The notes beneath the pieces were generated by a model, which worked only from the letters and a program-made list of their open reading frames with translations, did not search any database and had not been told where the DNA came from. From contig NZ_CP067087.1 in assembly GCF_016745095.1 (NCBI RefSeq), forward strand, positions 2,778,501 through 2,842,500: DNA of 64,000 nt, written 5' to 3'. Position 1 is the first letter of the stretch. The number at the start of each line of letters is the position of its first letter. This DNA is from Croceicoccus sp. YJ47 (GTDB taxonomy: Bacteria > Pseudomonadota > Alphaproteobacteria > Sphingomonadales > Sphingomonadaceae). Shown one piece after another: positions 20,260 to 28,679 of the stretch. A program made the position numbers and the translations under genes.

Positions 20260-23200
20260 ATGGCATACGCAGATTTCGTCCCCCTTCGCGTCTTTTCCAG
20301 CTTTACCATGCTCGAAGGCGCGATCGACCCCAAGGCGCTGGCAAAGCTGGCCAAGGCGCGCGGCTTTCCTGCCGTGGCCATCTGCGACCGAAACGGGCTT
20401 TACGGCGCGATTCCCTTTGCGGGGGAGTGCAAGGCGCAAGGGGTGCAGCCGGTCATCGGCACGTTCCTCGCGGTGCAGCGGCCAGGGCGGGAGCAGATCG
20501 ACTGGATCGCGCTCTACGCACAGGATGAAACTGGCTGGGACAATCTGTGCCATCTGGTGAGCGCGGCCCATCTCGACCGGCCTCTTCATCTCGACCCGCA
20601 TGTCGGCATGGACATGCTGGAGGGGCGGACCGGCGGCCTCCTGTGCCTGAGCGGCGCGGGGGAAGGGGCGCTCGCCCGCCTGCTGTCCGAGGGGCAGGCG
20701 GACGAGGCGGCGGCCTATTGCGACCGGCTGCAGGCGCTGTTCGGCGACCGGCTCTATATCGAAATCGCGCGCAGCGGTGCCCCGAACGAGGCCGAGGCCG
20801 AGGACGCGCTGATCGCGCTTGCCTATGCCCGCGACCTGCCTTTGGTGGCGAGCAATCCGGCCCTTTTCGACGAGGCGCCGTTCCACCCCGCGCATGATGC
20901 GCTGCTGTGTATCGCCAACAGCACGCATATCGATGCGACCGACCGGCCCCGCGCGCCGCGCGATGCGTGGGTGAAACCGGCGCCGGTCATGCACGAGCTG
21001 TTCGCCGACCTGCCCGAGGCGACCGCCAACACGCTGATCGTGGCGCAGCGCACCGCCTTCATGCCGCCCTATCGCAAGCCGATCCTGCCCAGCCTCGCCG
21101 GCGATCAGGAAGGCGAGGCGAAGGCGCTGGCCGAGGATGCGCGGCGCGGCCTCGACAGGCGGCTCGAGATCTATCCCGATCTGTCGGAGGAGGCACGGGA
21201 GGAATATTATGCCCGGCTGAAATTCGAGGTCGAGATCATCACCGGAATGGGCTTTCCGGGGTACTTCCTCATCGTTGCCGACTTCATCAAATGGGCGAAG
21301 GACAATGGCATTCCGGTGGGGCCGGGGCGCGGCTCGGGCGCGGGCAGCCTGGTGGCGTGGGCGCTGACCATCACCGATCTCGATCCGCTGCGGCTCGGCC
21401 TGCTGTTCGAACGGTTCCTCAATCCCGAGCGCGTGTCGATGCCCGACTTCGACATCGATTTCTGCGAAACCCGGCGGGGCGAGGTGATCCGCTATGTACA
21501 GAACAAGTACGGGCACGACCATGTCGCGCAGATCATCACCTTCGGCAAGATGAAGGCCCGCGCCGTGCTGCGCGATTGCGGCCGCATTTTGCAGATGAGC
21601 TACGGCCATGTCGACCGGCTGTGCAAGATGGTGCCGAACCACCCGACCGACCCGTGGACGCTCGAACGCACGCTCAATGGCGCGTCCGATTTTGCCGGGG
21701 AATATCGCCGCGACAAGGATGTGCAGCGGCTCGTCGATCTCGCCCGTCAGCTTGAAGGTTTGCCCCGCAATTCCTCCACCCACGCGGCGGGCGTGGTGAT
21801 CGGGGACCGCCCGCTGAGCCAGCTCGTCCCGCTTTATCGCGATCCGCGGTCCGACATGCCGGTCACGCAATTCGACATGAAACATGTGGAATCGAGCGGG
21901 CTGGTGAAGTTCGACTTTTTGGGGCTCAAGACGCTGTCGGTGCTGCGCAAGGCGATCGATCTTCTGGCGCAGCGGGGCATTACCATCGACCTCGACACGC
22001 TGTCGTGGGAGGATGCGGGCGTGTTCGACCTTTTGAAGCGCGGCGATACGGTCGGCGTGTTTCAGCTGGAATCCGAAGGCATGCGCCGCACGCTGTCCGC
22101 CGTGAAACCGACCAAGTTCGAGGACATCATCGCCCTCGTCTCGCTCTATCGTCCCGGCCCGATGGACAACATCCCCCTGTTCGGACAGCGCAAGAACGGG
22201 CAGGCGGAGATCGAGTATCCGCATGAAAAGCTCGAAGGCATTCTCGCCGAAACCTATGGCATCTTCGTCTATCAGGAACAGGTGATGCAGGCCGCGCAGA
22301 TCCTCGCCGGATATTCGCTCGGCGATGCGGATCTTCTGCGCCGCGCGATGGGCAAGAAGGTGCAGGCCGAAATGGACGCGCAGCGCCAGCGTTTCGTCGA
22401 GGGGTGCAAGCGCGTGTCGGACATCGACAAGGGCAAGGCGAACGAGCTGTTCGACTTGATCGACAAGTTCGCAGGCTACGGTTTCAACAAATCGCACGCC
22501 GCCGCCTATGCGCTGCTGGCGTATCAGACCGCGTGGCTGAAGGCGCATTACCCGCACGAATTTTATGCCGCGTCGATGTGTTTCGACATGCATCAATCGG
22601 AAAAGCTGTCGATCTTCGTCGAGGACATGCGCCGCGCGGGCGTCGCGCTGGCCGGGCCGGACATCAACCATTCGGAGGCGGAGTTCACCGTCGAGCCGAC
22701 CGAGGACGGGCACCAGGTCCGCTATGCGCTCGCCGGCATTCGCAATGTCGGCGAAAAGGCGATGGACGCGGTGGTGAACGAGCGGATTGCCCGCGGACGG
22801 TTCGAAAGCCTCGCCGATTTGTTCCGCCGCCTGCCGCCCGGTGCGATGAACCGCCGCGGGCTCGAAGGGCTGGCCGCGGCGGGTGCACTCGACCAGCTGG
22901 AGCCGAACCGGGCGAAGATCATCGCCAATGCGGACATGCTGCTGGCCGTGGCGGACGCCGCCGCGCGCGAGAAGACGAGCGGGCAGGCCGGGCTGTTCGG
23001 GGCGGAGGAGGAAGACGCGCAGGATCTCCGCATGGTGGAGACCGAACGCTGGCCCCGGATCGAACAGATGGCGAAGGAGCGGGAGAATTTCGGGTTCTAC
23101 TTCGCCGCGCACCCGGTCGAACAATGGCGCGCGGTCGCCGGCGCGAATGGCGCGCGCACCCACGCCAGCCTGACCGTGGGCGATGTCGGCGGGCCGGGTG

Positions 23201-23742
23201 GCGGCGGGCAGGGCCGCACCAATGCGGTGATGGCGGTGCTGGTGGAAAGCGTGAACAAGCGCAAGACGCGCAAGGGCCGCGATTTCGTCATGGCCGATTT
23301 TTCGGATCAGTCGGGCCAGTTTTCGGCCAGCTGTTTCGAGGAGGCTCTGGTCGACAGCTTCGTCAAATGGGCGGCGAGCGGGGAATGCGTGCTGCTCAAC
23401 GTCGAACTCGACCGGCCCAGCATCGACGAGCCGCCGCGCGTTACCGTGCGCGGCGCCCGCCCGCTGGCCGAGGTGAAGGGCACGGCGCGCATGGTGCTTC
23501 GCCTGTCGGTGTCGCGGGCGGACGCGATGGCGGAACTGGCCGCGATGCTGCCGACCGGCGCCGACGCCACCGGCGAGGTCATCGCCCGGCTCCAACTGGG
23601 CGAGGGGCGCGAGGCGGTGATGAGCCTTGGGCGGCGCTTCATGCTCGATGGCGATCTGGTCGACCGGATTGCCGAGGTGGACGGCATCGCGGCGACCGCG
23701 CTGGAGGCGAAACGGGTGCAGGATCTGAAGCTGGTGGCGTGA
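20260..23742 (+). CDS. dnaE: DNA polymerase III, alpha subunit
   Basis: 1160 residues, the replicative polymerase. The order is PHP domain, polymerase core, tandem HhH region and OB fold near the C-terminus. Catalytic Asp residues appear in MPDFDIDFCETRRGEV and in LVKFDFLGLKTL. The N-terminus reads FVPLRVFSSFTMLEGAIDPK, whereas most DnaE begin FVHLRVHSxYSLLEG: both PHP His are replaced, so the PHP site is probably non-catalytic. The ATG at 20260 gives the normal N-terminus; a GTG at 20203 would translate through the upstream hairpin. Convergent with modC. Confidence 0.95.
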   Translation: MAYADFVPLRVFSSFTMLEGAIDPKALAKLAKARGFPAVAICDRNGLYGAIPFAGECKAQGVQPVIGTFLAVQRPGREQIDWIALYAQDETGWDNLCHLVSAAHLDRPLHLDPHVGMDMLEGRTGGLLCLSGAGEGALARLLSEGQADEAAAYCDRLQALFGDRLYIEIARSGAPNEAEAEDALIALAYARDLPLVASNPALFDEAPFHPAHDALLCIANSTHIDATDRPRAPRDAWVKPAPVMHELFADLPEATANTLIVAQRTAFMPPYRKPILPSLAGDQEGEAKALAEDARRGLDRRLEIYPDLSEEAREEYYARLKFEVEIITGMGFPGYFLIVADFIKWAKDNGIPVGPGRGSGAGSLVAWALTITDLDPLRLGLLFERFLNPERVSMPDFDIDFCETRRGEVIRYVQNKYGHDHVAQIITFGKMKARAVLRDCGRILQMSYGHVDRLCKMVPNHPTDPWTLERTLNGASDFAGEYRRDKDVQRLVDLARQLEGLPRNSSTHAAGVVIGDRPLSQLVPLYRDPRSDMPVTQFDMKHVESSGLVKFDFLGLKTLSVLRKAIDLLAQRGITIDLDTLSWEDAGVFDLLKRGDTVGVFQLESEGMRRTLSAVKPTKFEDIIALVSLYRPGPMDNIPLFGQRKNGQAEIEYPHEKLEGILAETYGIFVYQEQVMQAAQILAGYSLGDADLLRRAMGKKVQAEMDAQRQRFVEGCKRVSDIDKGKANELFDLIDKFAGYGFNKSHAAAYALLAYQTAWLKAHYPHEFYAASMCFDMHQSEKLSIFVEDMRRAGVALAGPDINHSEAEFTVEPTEDGHQVRYALAGIRNVGEKAMDAVVNERIARGRFESLADLFRRLPPGAMNRRGLEGLAAAGALDQLEPNRAKIIANADMLLAVADAAAREKTSGQAGLFGAEEEDAQDLRMVETERWPRIEQMAKERENFGFYFAAHPVEQWRAVAGANGARTHASLTVGDVGGPGGGGQGRTNAVMAVLVESVNKRKTRKGRDFVMADFSDQSGQFSASCFEEALVDSFVKWAASGECVLLNVELDRPSIDEPPRVTVRGARPLAEVKGTARMVLRLSVSRADAMAELAAMLPTGADATGEVIARLQLGEGREAVMSLGRRFMLDGDLVDRIAEVDGIAATALEAKRVQDLKLVA

Positions 23743-23764
23743 CCGCCGGCGCCCGCCGCGTCGT

Positions 23765-24394
23765 TCAGCCCATCGTGACATTCACCGTGGTCAGCCGGGC
23801 GATCTCGTCCGGATGGTGGCTGACATAGAGGATGGGCACCGGCAGCGTGTCGCGGATCCGCTCGATCACGGTGAGGATTTCGTCGCGCCGGGCGGGGTCG
23901 ATCGCGGCGAGCGGTTCGTCCAGCAGCAGGAAGCGCGGCGCCGACAGCAGCGCCCGCCCGATGGCAACGCGCTTTGCCTCCCCGCCCGAAAGCGTCGCGG
24001 GCCAGCGGTCGAGCAAATGGCCGATGCCGAGGAAATCGACGACTTCGGAGCGGGTGATCCACCGCTCGCCTTCGTCGCGCAGCATCTCGCCATACATGAG
24101 GTTGGCGCCCACGCGGCGATGGGGAAAGAGGCGGTTTTCCTGAAAGACATATCCGGCGCGGCGGTGCTGCGGCGCAAGGTCGATGCCCGCCGCCCCATCG
24201 AACAGCACCGCGTCCCCTATGGCGATGCGGCCCCGGATCGGCCGGTGCAATCCCGCGATGCAGTTGAGCGCGCTGGTCTTGCCCGCGCCGGAGGGGCCGG
24301 TGAGCGCGATCAGCGCCGCGTCGCTCGCAATGCGCAACGCCGTCGGTGCCCCCGCCGCCCCGTTCGCAAAGGCGATGTCGACGTCAAAGGACAT
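23765..24394 (-). CDS. modC: Molybdate ABC transporter ATPase, short form
   Basis: 209 residues. Walker A GPSGAGKT, signature LSGGEAKR, Walker B FLLLDEPLAAID and switch YVSHHPDE are all present. The protein ends soon after the ATPase core, while ModC proteins usually carry a C-terminal molybdate-binding MOP domain and reach about 350 residues; that domain is absent here. Its role in molybdate uptake is inferred from the preceding modA and modB genes. It overlaps modB by 11 bases. Confidence 0.88.
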   Translation of the reverse strand: MSFDVDIAFANGAAGAPTALRIASDAALIALTGPSGAGKTSALNCIAGLHRPIRGRIAIGDAVLFDGAAGIDLAPQHRRAGYVFQENRLFPHRRVGANLMYGEMLRDEGERWITRSEVVDFLGIGHLLDRWPATLSGGEAKRVAIGRALLSAPRFLLLDEPLAAIDPARRDEILTVIERIRDTLPVPILYVSHHPDEIARLTTVNVTMG

Positions 24395-25085
24395 GGCTAT
24401 TCCCCGCGCCGGAACGCCGGATCAGCCATTCCGACAGCATCAGCGCACCGACCGACAGCACCACCGACACGATGGCGAGCCGCGTCACCGCCGCCTCCGC
24501 CCCCGGTACCTGCAACCCGCTATAGATCGCGAGGGGGAGCGTCTGCGTCTCGCCCGGAATGTTGGAGACGAAGGTGATCGTCGCGCCGAATTCGCCGAGC
24601 GACCGCGCAAAGCCGAGCACTGCGCCCGCCAGAATGCCCGGCATCGAAAGCGGAAGCGTGACGGTTGCAAACGCACGCCACCGCGTCGCACCGAGCGTCC
24701 GCGCCGCATCGACGGCACGCCGGTCGACCGCCTCGATCGAAAGGCGCATCGCCCGGACCATCAACGGCAGCGCCATCACCGCCGCCGCAACCGCCGCCCC
24801 GGTCCAGCGAAACACGAAACCAATACCGAAATGCGTTTGCAGCCAAGCCCCGACCGGTCCCGCCGGGCCGAGCACGATGAGCAGTATCCACCCCGTGACC
24901 ACCGGCGGCACCACCAGCGGGAGATGCACCGCGGCATCGAGCAGAACCCGCCCCGCAAAGCGCCGCCGCGCAAGCAACCACGCCAGCGCATAGGCGAGAG
25001 GGAGCGTGGCCATCATCGCCACCGCACTGACCCTGAGCGAAAGCGCGATGACCTCCCATTCGGCGGGGGAAAGCGCGGCCGTCAT
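24384..25085 (-). CDS. modB: Molybdate ABC transporter permease
   Basis: 233 residues with five to six membrane helices. The ABC permease coupling loop reads EAVDRRAVDAARTLGATRWRAF, followed by TLPLSMPGILAGAVLGFARSLGEFGATITFVSNIPGETQTLPLAIY, parts of which are very characteristic of ModB. The start at 25085 overlaps the modA stop as ATGA, and the 3' end overlaps modC by 11 bases, so all three are translationally coupled. Confidence 0.95.
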   Translation of the reverse strand: MTAALSPAEWEVIALSLRVSAVAMMATLPLAYALAWLLARRRFAGRVLLDAAVHLPLVVPPVVTGWILLIVLGPAGPVGAWLQTHFGIGFVFRWTGAAVAAAVMALPLMVRAMRLSIEAVDRRAVDAARTLGATRWRAFATVTLPLSMPGILAGAVLGFARSLGEFGATITFVSNIPGETQTLPLAIYSGLQVPGAEAAVTRLAIVSVVLSVGALMLSEWLIRRSGAGNSHVL

Positions 25086-25861
25086 CGCGGCGCCGTAAAG
25101 CCGTGGGCGCGCAGGATCGCCTGCCCCTCCGCGCGGGTCAGGAAATCGAGGAACGCCGCCGCATCGCCATCTCGCGACAGCGTGGGAATTGCCACGGGAT
25201 AGCGGATTGGTGGGTGGCTCGATTCCGGAAACCGCGCCACGATGCGCACCCGGTCCGATGCGGCGGCGTCGGTGGCGTAGGTGATGCCGAGTGGGGCGGC
25301 CCCCCGCTCCACGAGCGCGAGCGCGGCGCGCACGTTCTGCGCAGGTGCGATGCGCTTCGCCACTCCGTCCCAGAGATTCATCGCCATCAGCGCCGCACGA
25401 CCATACCGGCCCGCGGGAACCGCCAACGGATCCGCCATGGCGAGCCGGCCCGCGCCGCCCAGCGCATTCGAAAGCGCAACCGGATCGCGCAAATCGACGG
25501 CCCCGGTATCCGCGGCATCCGCAGTATCCGCGGCCGCGATCAGCACGAGCGCGTTCCCGGCGATAACGCGTCTGCTCTCCTCCCGGATGTGCCCCCCTTG
25601 TTGCAGCACGTCCATCCATTCCTCGTCCGCCGAAACGAAGAGATCCGCCGGCGCGCCCTCCTGCAACTGGCGGGCAAGTGCGGAACTTGCGGCAAAGGAC
25701 AGCACTGGCCGCGCATGTCCGCGCGCGGCCCATTCGTCTGCCGCCGCGGTCAACGCCTCGGTCATGCTGGACGCGGCGAGGACGACGGGCCCCGTGGCGG
25801 GCGAAGGGCTGCACGCCATCAGGATTGCGCAGGCGAAAAGGGCGAAAAGAGCGCGGAGCAT
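25082..25861 (-). CDS. modA: Molybdate-binding lipoprotein
   Basis: 259 residues. A lipoprotein signal with lipobox LMAC (Cys17) would anchor it to the inner membrane. The mature part is a type II binding protein: VVLAASSMTEAL at the start, FAASSALARQLQEGAPADLFVSADEEWMD and the C-terminal FLTRAEGQAIL are the usual ModA blocks, including the Ser residues that hold the oxyanion. First gene of the modABC operon, divergent from the modE-like gene. Confidence 0.93.
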   Translation of the reverse strand: MLRALFALFACAILMACSPSPATGPVVLAASSMTEALTAAADEWAARGHARPVLSFAASSALARQLQEGAPADLFVSADEEWMDVLQQGGHIREESRRVIAGNALVLIAAADTADAADTGAVDLRDPVALSNALGGAGRLAMADPLAVPAGRYGRAALMAMNLWDGVAKRIAPAQNVRAALALVERGAAPLGITYATDAAASDRVRIVARFPESSHPPIRYPVAIPTLSRDGDAAAFLDFLTRAEGQAILRAHGFTAPR

Positions 25862-25871
25862 GGCGCAAAGC

Positions 25872-25887
25872 TATATCCACGCATATA
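25872..25887. promoter_or_regulatory. Candidate ModE operator (TATAT-N6-ATATA)
   Basis: A perfect 5-base inverted repeat with a 6-base spacer lies between the divergent modA and modE-like starts, about 11 bases upstream of the modA ATG. ModE operators are AT-rich TAT-containing palindromes of similar arrangement, and the AT run stands out in this GC-rich region. The position would block modABC transcription. Confidence 0.55.
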
Positions 25888-25931
25888 CAGATCGTCGAGC
25901 GTGCATTTGCACCCGCAACGCAGGAGGGGAC

Positions 25932-26279
25932 ATGCGCATCAAGATCAAGGTTCAGATCTATTGCGGCGATGCCATCGCGATGGGGCCGGGCAAGGCCGCG
26001 CTCCTCGACGCGATCGGGCGGGAGGGGTCGATTTCGGCGGCGGCCCGCGCATTGGGGATGAGTTACCGGCGCGCGTGGTTGCTGGTCGATACGATGAACC
26101 GCTGTTTCGCGGAGCCGCTGATCGCCACGCGGCCCGGCGGAGGCGCGGATGTGACGGCGGACGGTGTCGCAGTGCTCGGCGCCTATCGCGCGATGATAGC
26201 AACGATAGACGGCGCGGCGGCGGCGCCCGGCGCCATTACGCGGAGGCTGCGCGCCGCGCCGGTGGCGCCGACTGACTGA
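25932..26279 (+). CDS. modE: ModE-like transcriptional regulator, DNA-binding domain only
   Basis: 115 residues from ATG 25932, with a strong AGGAGGGG site. It is a LysR-like winged helix: GKAALLDAIGREGSISAAARALGMSYRRAWLLVDTMN matches the ModE N-terminal domain (quoted in blocks: GREGSISAAARALGMSYRRA is the recognition region). The C-terminal di-MOP molybdate-sensing domain of Escherichia coli ModE is absent, as in several short ModE homologues. It is divergent from modABC with the candidate operator in between, so it probably controls that operon; the signal it senses is unclear. Confidence 0.85.
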   Translation: MRIKIKVQIYCGDAIAMGPGKAALLDAIGREGSISAAARALGMSYRRAWLLVDTMNRCFAEPLIATRPGGGADVTADGVAVLGAYRAMIATIDGAAAAPGAITRRLRAAPVAPTD

Positions 26280-26291
26280 TCCCGCAGAGCT

Positions 26292-26819
26292 TCAGCGTTC
26301 CATCAAACGCGGCATCAGCTGCACGAAATTGCAGGGGCGGTTGCGCGCGTCGAGCTGTTCGGCAAGAATGCCGTCCCACCCGTCCTTCACCGCCCCGTTC
26401 GATCCCGGCAGCGCGAAGATATAGGTCGATTGCGCCACCACCGCGCAGGCTCGCGATTGCACCGTGCTGGTCCCGATGGTCTTGAAGCTGAGCCAGCGGA
26501 AAAGCTCGCCGAAACCGGGGATGTCCTTAGTCTTTACACGGTCTAGCGCCTCTGGCATAACGTCGCGCCCGGTGAGGCCGGTGCCGCCGGTGATGATGAC
26601 CGCGTCCACATCCGCCCGCCCGATCCAGATCTGCAACCCGGCGGTGATGAGCGCTGCATCGTCCTTCATGATCGTGCGGTCGGCGAGGATATGGCCCGCC
26701 CCCTCGATCCGCTTTGCCAGGATGTCGCCGGACGTGTCCTCGTCCGGCCCGCGCGTGTCCGATACGGTCAGAAGCGCGATGCGGACAGGTATGAACGCGC
26801 GCGTTTCGTCAATTGCCAC
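26292..26819 (-). CDS. moaB: Molybdenum cofactor biosynthesis protein MoaB/MogA type
   Basis: 175 residues from GTG 26819, chosen for a GGGAG site 6 bases upstream. It adenylylates molybdopterin (or a similar step) in Moco synthesis. Motifs: TVSDTRGPDEDTSG, VIITGGTGLTGRDV and IFALPGSNGAVKDGWD, matching the MoaB/MogA fold. The start overlaps the end of the transglycosylase gene by 11 bases, so they are co-transcribed despite unrelated functions. The nearby modABC supplies the metal. Confidence 0.92.
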   Translation of the reverse strand: MAIDETRAFIPVRIALLTVSDTRGPDEDTSGDILAKRIEGAGHILADRTIMKDDAALITAGLQIWIGRADVDAVIITGGTGLTGRDVMPEALDRVKTKDIPGFGELFRWLSFKTIGTSTVQSRACAVVAQSTYIFALPGSNGAVKDGWDGILAEQLDARNRPCNFVQLMPRLMER

Positions 26820-28602
26820 GAACCGCTCCCGATAAAACCGGCTTGCCCTGCATCGATACCGCATCGGCGCCCGCCACGCCCGGGAAACGCGGCCACAGAT
26901 TCTGCGCCAGCGCCTCCCGCGCGTCGGAATCGCGGTTTTGCTGACGCTGATACATCCAGTAATTGCGCGTCACGATCGCGACATAGGCCCGCGTCTCCCA
27001 ATAGGGGATCGATTCCATCCAGAGCAGCGGATCGCCGTAATCGTTGATCTCGGTGTTCCAGCGCGTGATCGGCGACAGGCCGGCATTATACGCCGCCATG
27101 ATCTTGGGGAGCAGCCCCTGCGTCCCGCTGGAATCGCGCAGCATTTCGAGATTGCGTTGGCCAAAGCTCATGTTCGTGGCCGGGTCGGTCAGGTCGGCGC
27201 GGCCCGCATCCATGCCGAGCGAGGGCGCATGTTGGCGCACCGTGATCGGCGTGATCTGCATCAGGCCGACCGCTTGTGCGGGGCTTACCGCATCGGCCCG
27301 GAAATTCGATTCCTGCAAGGTGTGCGCATAGGCCAGCGCGGGATCGACACGCCACCCTTCGACCGGCTGCCATTTCGCGGCGGGGTACCGGGTCGCAGGG
27401 TCGGCGCGCGTCCCGCTCGGCGCGTTATAGGCCATGTAAAGCTGCGTCGCGGGCAGGCCCAATGCGCGGGCGAGCCGGGACAGCGCGGGATAATCGGCGG
27501 GCGCGCCGATGCGGGCCTGATGGCGCAGCACCTCGTCCGCCAGCCCTTCGCGGCCGATTTCGACGAGGGCGACGGCCGCGCGCACATTCGCCTCGTCCGA
27601 GAGGCGGCGCCAGTCGTCCTGCGAAAACGGTTCGCCAGCGGCCTGTGCGGGGAGCGCGCGATTAAGCTGTTCCGAGGCCAGCATGCCATAAAGCGTTTCG
27701 TGCAGATTGGCGGCGTTCTGCAACGCAGGGGCGGCGTTTTCGGGCTGACGGCAGCGGGTATAGGCGCGCGCGGCCCAGTAATGCGAGGCCGAGGTCAGCT
27801 CGTCGTTCTGCGATGCCTGCGCCGCGCGGGCGAAACCGTCCGCCGCAAGCGCGCAATCGCCCAGCCGCCATGCCGAAAGCCCCGCGACCCACCAGCCTTC
27901 GGCGACCCACGGCCCGCTGCCGCCATCGGCCACCTGCCGCGCCATGGCGAGCGCGGTGCGGTCGTCATTCTCGATATAATAGCTCCACGCGACGCGCTGC
28001 CGCCATTCGGCGCGGGAGGCGGCGGTCAACGTCATCTCCACACCCGACAGCAATTGCCGTGCGCCATCGGGATCGTCATTGACGATGCGGTCGAGGATCG
28101 CGCTGCTCACGCTTTCGGGCATGGAGCCATCGGAAATGCCGCGCGGGCGCGTGCGTTTTTCGGGCGCGCGGATCGACACCAGCCGCTGCGCCCCCGGAAG
28201 CGCGGGTTCCGCGCCGAGGCCGCGCTTTACCGCGAGCCGCCCGATCTGTTCCGCCTGCGGAAGCGTGCGCCCCATCGCGAGCCAGTTGTTGAGGGAATCG
28301 AGGTCGATCGCCGGGCTGTTGGGGTGCAGATAATATTCGGCCAGCGCGAGTTGATGCAGCGCGCTCGTATCGCCGCGGTTGAGCAGGTTCTGCACCTGTG
28401 CCCAGTCCTGCGCGTCGATCGCACGGAACACGGTGGCGTAATATTGCCGGTCGTTTGCGTTGAGCTGCGTCGGCACCTCTGCGTTCGGCATGGTAATCGC
28501 CGCGCTGTTGGCCATGGCCGGGCTCGGCAGCGCGAGCGCGGCCATCGCCGGCAAAACCGCCGCCATCGCCAGCCGGCGCCATCTGGAATTGCGTTCGATC
28601 AT
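26809..28602 (-). CDS. slt: Soluble lytic murein transglycosylase
   Basis: 597 residues from ATG 28602 (GAGAGGG upstream). A Sec signal peptide (to about residue 31) targets the periplasm. A long superhelical TPR-like alpha domain fills the middle, and the C-terminal SLT domain cuts peptidoglycan to 1,6-anhydro products. The catalytic Glu is in LQESNFRADAVSPAQAVGLMQ, a typical motif (GLMQ), with AYNAGLSPITRW and the TYVxxVxxNY-like AYVAIVTRNYWMY later. The frame extends far upstream but that part is unrelated. First gene of a pair with moaB. Confidence 0.9.
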   Translation of the reverse strand: MIERNSRWRRLAMAAVLPAMAALALPSPAMANSAAITMPNAEVPTQLNANDRQYYATVFRAIDAQDWAQVQNLLNRGDTSALHQLALAEYYLHPNSPAIDLDSLNNWLAMGRTLPQAEQIGRLAVKRGLGAEPALPGAQRLVSIRAPEKRTRPRGISDGSMPESVSSAILDRIVNDDPDGARQLLSGVEMTLTAASRAEWRQRVAWSYYIENDDRTALAMARQVADGGSGPWVAEGWWVAGLSAWRLGDCALAADGFARAAQASQNDELTSASHYWAARAYTRCRQPENAAPALQNAANLHETLYGMLASEQLNRALPAQAAGEPFSQDDWRRLSDEANVRAAVALVEIGREGLADEVLRHQARIGAPADYPALSRLARALGLPATQLYMAYNAPSGTRADPATRYPAAKWQPVEGWRVDPALAYAHTLQESNFRADAVSPAQAVGLMQITPITVRQHAPSLGMDAGRADLTDPATNMSFGQRNLEMLRDSSGTQGLLPKIMAAYNAGLSPITRWNTEINDYGDPLLWMESIPYWETRAYVAIVTRNYWMYQRQQNRDSDAREALAQNLWPRFPGVAGADAVSMQGKPVLSGAVRGN

Positions 28603-28679
28603 CGTTTCCCTCTCGCTGCCGGGCGCCGATCCTCGCGGCCCAGCCCACGACACCGGTTTGAATCGCCCCGCGCGCGCCG

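Noticed and set aside
20107-23781. A 1224-codon open frame on the minus strand across dnaE
   Set aside because: It mirrors the dnaE codons, is rich in Arg, His and Ala, and shows no recognised domain; high-GC antisense shadow. The same holds for long antisense frames over topA (48096-50687) and pccB (59689-61908).
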